This document shows positions 1 to 64,000 of a stretch of DNA of 64,000 nucleotides, piece after piece. The notes beneath the pieces were generated by a model, which had not been told where the DNA came from, did not search any database, and saw only the letters and a list, made by a program, of their open reading frames with translations. The stretch comes from Anadara kagoshimensis (Eukaryota; Mollusca; Bivalvia; Arcoida; Arcidae): contig CM037871.1 of the NCBI GenBank assembly GCA_021292105.1, positions 58,798,866 through 58,862,865 on the forward strand, in the 5' to 3' direction. The position numbers were made by a program, and so were the translations under genes. How positions within the stretch are numbered: position 1 is the first letter of the stretch; the number at the start of each line of letters is the position of its first letter.

Positions 1-59198
<59,198 letters not shown>

Positions 59199-60018
59199 CT
59201 GTAAATAAAACATTAAAATAATTTTGAATAACTTCAATATGATCATTTCATCTAAGAGCATATGGGGTTTTGTAAAGTATAGGCGAAGGGCGGGATGGGG
59301 TGGAGTTATTGCTATCAAACACACTGAAGTTTCATAGTGACGGACCAGATGCCCACCGTAGACGACAGCTCTTCTTTTAGATTTCACGAATAGAGTCTTA
59401 AACATTACAAATACAATTTATTTTTATATCTGCAACAAAAATATTTAGATTTTTTAGACTTCAATTCTTTTTTATATGGGTAAGCGTATAGCAGTTGAGA
59501 AATGTAACCCGAAAAGTATAAGAATATTTCAATATGTCACAAGCGGTCAGTCTCATGAGCAGACACTTTTTCAAAAAATGTCGCCTACAAATAAGACCAA
59601 AGTGGGTGATTAATCTGCCAGAAAACGTGTCTTAGCCATTGCTGCAAAACTATGTCATTGGCGATTCCTCGAGTCAGATATTGCAAAATCTTCCAAATAA
59701 ATGCAGTCAGCACTTAACCTAAGATCCTCAAATTCCTAATAATGATCAAAAATAAATTTGTTATGAATAGTACATAATTCCAGATAGTAGATTCGTTGTT
59801 TGGTAACATATATTTTAAACATTCAATGTCCAGATTTAAGAACCACTAGTTGCAAAATAAGTGAATTACCCAAGACATCAAGTGTAAAGTTGTGTGTTTA
59901 TCCTCGTTTTGTCAATTTGTTGTGGTTTGTTCTTGGTTGCTCTGTCTATTGCCAAGTATGTTTTTAATATTTCATTTATTTCATTTGATTAAAATTCGAG
60001 AGCTGCATTATAATTAAG

Positions 60019-60322
60019 AGTTAAGTAATGGTGCTTAACGTCCCAGTCAAAAATATTTAACTTATATTTATATCGAGACGTCGCCAGCTATAGGCGAATA
60101 TGCAGATATTTTGCCTTTGCGTTGCGTTTATGGCATTATACAACAGGGTTGTTTTATCGTGCCAAGCCAACAAGAAACGGGACCTCGTTTACTTTTAAGT
60201 TACCATCCGAAAGAACCGTGACTTTCATTTCGTAATGCCGAGTGCTTGGCGAAAGAACAGTCACTACTTGGGTCAGACCCGCCACCGCTTGGGGCTCGAA
60301 CCCAAGACCTCCCACTATTATA
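60019..60322 (-). mobile_element. SINE family 1 copy
   Basis: gacgtcgccagctataggcg, aagaaccgtgact..cgtaatgccgag, and ggggctcgaacccaagacct (B-box); well preserved but truncated just past the B-box. Confidence 0.85.
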
Positions 60323-60635
60323 ATTAAGAGAGACAACATTTAAGAAAATTGTTTGAAGATTGACAGATGAACATGCCAGTACATATATTTAGATTTTGAA
60401 TACTAATAAATTGAGTGTTATAATTAGTAACAGATGATGTAAACAAATGTATTTATATATGATCGTGTAGAGTTAGAATGAAAACCACATGATAGTAATT
60501 TTATAAACATTACATAGCCTTCAGAAACAATCAACTTTCTATATTATTAACGTTCATCATGAACATATATAATTTGTGTATTTGAGTTTTTATATTGTGT
60601 AGACTTTTTTATTTTAATCAAAAACAAACATACTA

Positions 60636-60830
60636 GTCCTTGTCCAAATTACAATCCTAAAGCAAAGTAAAAACTTTGAAATGTTACAAATCAAGTTAAA
60701 CACATGAACTTCCACCAGGGAAGTGAGACCGGGTGCTCTGAAAGGGTTAGCACATCCTGTTTAGCTAGCTAAATCCGCAACGTGTGTACATGTTATTTAT
60801 AAAATTGAGAATGAAAAGAAAAAGGGACGT
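60636..60830 (+). repeat. Dispersed repeat family A copy
   Basis: aagcaaagtaaaaactttga, aacttccaccagggaagtga, gaccgggtgctctg, cctgtttagctagct. Confidence 0.75.
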
Positions 60831-62929
60831 CAAATGTATATATCAAGGATATGAATGTTAGATACATGTATGGGAAAAATTTTCAGTTGAACTGTAGATA
60901 CATATGGGAAAATGTAATCTACAATTATACAAACCAAATGTTTGTTTTCTTCCATTAAAACAATATGGAAACCAACTTTAGTTGGAAGTTGGAAACCGGT
61001 AATAATTCCGGATCAAAGGGCTTGGAGTTTGAGAAATATAAGATCCATGGAACACACAAAATTGTAACCCTCTGAACCCTTTATTCGGTATGTGATCAAA
61101 TGCATTCAAAGTGTTGAAACATAGGTTTGTATTGTTTTGTGTTCTTGCTTGTGTTTGTTCTCTGAGCGTGCATTTTAATTTATATTCTTCTATTTTAAGC
61201 TTTCACTAGCTGCAAAATGGAATGGTTTTAAACTTGAATCACACCACACAAAAACATATTGTCTTAATGACTTATGTCCATCAATGGTCATCTGATTGGT
61301 GGCCAAAGGTGTACCATACAGCGTCATACCAGCGCGCCATCGAGTGTCTATTAACAATTTCAGACATTTACCATACACTATTGGTTAGTTTTAATACAGA
61401 CATGGACATTTTTAATGGATTTCATTTGTGCCAATGAAATAGTATATCATTTATGTAACAATCTACAACGCAATATTATTCAACTTGGTATTATTAAAAT
61501 AAAAGAAACAATCAGGGATGACATTTATATGTTTATAGGGACCATGTTTATGATGCTAAACCTGAGTTTAACTTTTACAAGAAATACCAGAGATCTATTC
61601 TCACACCAATCATATAAACATTCTGTAACAGATGGTATGTTCTAACTAGACATGAACTATCAAAAACCTGCCTGCCAAGAATGTTTACATAATTTATACC
61701 ACCAATTCAACTAAGTAAGTAAATGATAGATAATGGTGACTAGGAAAACATGGACTTGAAAATAAGGAGTGTGAATTTGGATCAATTTTACATTGAATCT
61801 GAACTGTACTTACTTTGAATAGATCTATGAAAAATTTTGATTTCAGCCGTTTTTTATGTTAGTACATGTGACATTAACTTTTAAAGATCTAGTTTTGTAT
61901 ACAGTAAAACCTCGCTATAATGACCCTCGATAATTTTGCCACCGCACTTATCGCCAAAGTATTTTAAAAATCCTAAAGTATATTTCGTATACCCTCCCCC
62001 CTTTATTCATCGCAAAAACCCGTCATAACGCCACAATCTGACCAAACAATTAGTAGCAGTTAAAGAATATGTCACTGTGTATAATTGTTATTGTGGACTG
62101 AATTTGGACCATCTCGTTTTATTTATTTCACTTGACTTTGTTTTGACTTTGGTAATGAATTAGGTCTGAACATTGGACATCCTTGAATTTAAAGATAAAT
62201 GCATAGTTTCATTGAATACCATTTAGTCATTTAATCCAGTGCACGCCCAAAGTCGGGATGTATTAGTGTCTGTTGCCTTATTTTTTTATTGTTTCGTTTG
62301 TTATATTATGTATTCTTGATTGCATTGGCTTGTGCAAATTGCAAGTTTTTCAGCTTAAAATTGCCCTTTTCTATTTATATAACTTTCATGTAGATATATT
62401 GACAATTTAAAACACGCTTGTTACATACACATCCTATAAGCGTTATACAGACAGGTGCGCGTCAGATGGATGGGAACCCGTCAAGACATCTTTCTCGTTA
62501 TTTATTTATTTTATGGTCCACTTTGTGATTTAGGTTTCACATGTCCAAACTTCAAAGCAGCCAGATTTCACAGATCTTTATTTTCAATTGGCACAAAGAA
62601 TTCGGTTTAACGCTTCAAAATAGCGACAATTACCTACTAGTCTATTTTAATTTTCACAGATTCGTATTGCAATTGGCATACACAATAAATCAGAATGTCT
62701 AAATTTAAAGAAAATTATGAAGAAACTGTGACCAGGTTTTCTATACAGTGCATGTCTGTCGAAAGTTTAACAAAGAGTGCACGTAAAGATTGCTGAGTGG
62801 TCGAGATATAGGTTAAATTGTGACTGAAAATCTACCTGAGAAAAAGCTACATGACGAAAACCTTTGGGATCTAGCTAACCACGTGTTGATATGATGAGCT
62901 GCTTATTCTGCACTTATTCCTTAGCTTAA
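60831..62929. other. Region upstream of the first exon seen
   Basis: No signal-peptide exon on the minus strand and no convincing gene on the plus strand. A partial TACAGTAAAACCT MITE lies at 61900-62060. Either a large first intron or 5' flank. Confidence 0.5.
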
Positions 62930-64000
62930 CGTTAAACTTCTGACAGGTCTGTACTGTATCAAAGCGAGATCGACGTCTACTGTATGTTACGTCATCGCAA
63001 TGAAAATCTGTAAAAATGTCAACGTTAAACTTCTGACAGGTCTGTACTGTATCAAAGCGAGATCGACGTCTACTGTATGTTACGTCATCGCAATGAAAAT
63101 CTGTAAAAATGTCAACGTTAAACTTCTGACAGGTCTGTACTGTATCAAAGCGAGATCGACGTCTACTGTATGTTACGTCATCGCAATGAAAATCTGTTAA
63201 AATGTCAATGTTAAACTTCTGACAGGTCTGTACTGTATCAAAGCGAGATCGACGTCTACTGTATGTTACGTCATCGCAATGAAAATCTGTTAAAATGTCA
63301 ATGTTAAACTTCTGACAGGTCTGTACTGTATCAAAGCGAGATCGACGTCTACTGTATGTTACGTCATCGCAATGAAAATCTGTAAAAATGTCAACGTTAA
63401 ACTTCTGACAGGTCTGTACTGTATCAAAGCGAGATCGACGTCTACTGTATGTTACGTCATCGCAATGAAAATCTGTAAAAATGTCAACGTTAAACTTCTG
63501 ACAGGTCTGTACTGTATCAAAGCGAGATCGACGTCTACGTATGTTACGTCATCGCAATGAAAATCTGTAAAAATGTCAACGTTAAACTTCTGACAGGTCT
63601 GTACTGTATCAAAGCGAGATCGACGTCTACGTATGTTACGTCATCGCAATGAAAATCTGTAAAAATGTCAATGTTAAACTTCTGACAGGTCTGTACTGTA
63701 TCAAAGCGAGATCGACGTCTACGTATGTTACGTCATCGCAATGAAAATCTGTAAAAATGTCAATGTTAAACTTCTGACAGGTCTGTACTGTATCAAAGCG
63801 AGATCGACGTCTACTGTATGTTACGTCATCGCAATGAAAATCTGTAAAGATGTCAACGTTAAACTTCTGACAGGTCTGTACTGTATCAAAGCGAGATCGA
63901 CGTCTACGTATGTTACGTCATCGCAATGAAAATCTGTAAAAATGTCAATGTTAAACTTCTGACAGGTCTGTACTGTATCAAAGCGAGATCGACGTCTACT
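62930..64000 (+). repeat. 93-bp tandem array running off the window (~11.6 units)
   Basis: Unit contains gttaaacttctgacaggtc, tgtactgtatcaaagcgag, atcgacgtctactgtatg and ttacgtcatcgcaatg. 93 bp is 31 codons, so plus-strand frames stay open over several units (MKICKNVNVKLLTGLYCIKA, RSTSTVCYVIA). Later units lacking TG (ctacgtatg) are 91 bp and break that frame. Units are nearly identical, indicating recent amplification or homogenisation. It lies upstream (5') of the first fibrillin exon seen. Confidence 0.95.

Noticed and set aside
63000-63929. Repeat protein gene MKICKNVNVKLL
   Set aside because: Frame depends on 93-bp units and is broken by 91-bp units; near-identical DNA shows no sign of codon selection.

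Overview
The window is animal genomic DNA: AT-rich, with long introns and many SINEs and MITEs. It is most likely from a bivalve mollusc or another lophotrochozoan. That placement is an inference from the repeat style and gene divergence, and no species can be named. It is dominated by one host gene on the minus strand, a fibrillin. I resolve 38 coding exons between 59198 (5' side) and 671 (3' side), all with GT-AG introns, about 4.77 kb of coding sequence (about 1590 codons). Neither gene end is present. The signal-peptide exon is not seen to the right, and the TB5-to-C-terminus part lies beyond position 1.

From N to C (right to left), the encoded modules are: the cysteine-rich N-terminal motif, two EGF domains, hybrid domain 1, two cbEGFs, TB1, a non-calcium EGF, five cbEGFs, TB2, three cbEGFs, hybrid 2, one cbEGF, TB3, twelve cbEGFs, TB4 and two cbEGFs. 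This is nearly one-to-one with vertebrate fibrillin-1. The differences are that EGF2 was not found, the Pro/Gly-rich linker after TB1 is absent, one cbEGF is added between TB1 and TB2, and RGS stands at the place of the TB4 RGD. All internal introns are phase 1, so each exon from 2 to 38 can be skipped without a frameshift. The product would be an extracellular microfibril protein.

The introns hold the unusual material. Two very large tandem arrays (about 67 x 62 bp at 7510-11653, and about 51 x 134 bp at 39775-46640) are not generic satellites. Each unit is a copy of the 3' half of the adjacent fibrillin exon plus its 5' splice site and the first intron bases. Smaller or decayed traces of the same kind of duplication lie next to exons 25, 26 and 34. 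These arrays put roughly 115 donor-site copies into two introns.

Other contents are: a nearly intact L1/Tx1-type LINE ORF2 (14612-18416), antisense to the gene; an intronless Impact_N (UPF0029)-like open frame without an ATG (12763-13179); two inverted copies of a non-autonomous hAT element with exact 8-bp target duplications, one nested in another hAT element that has its own 8-bp duplication; an almost perfect 185-bp palindrome beside a 590-bp TTCA microsatellite; several tRNA-derived SINE and MITE families; and a 93-bp tandem repeat (31 codons per unit) running off the right edge.
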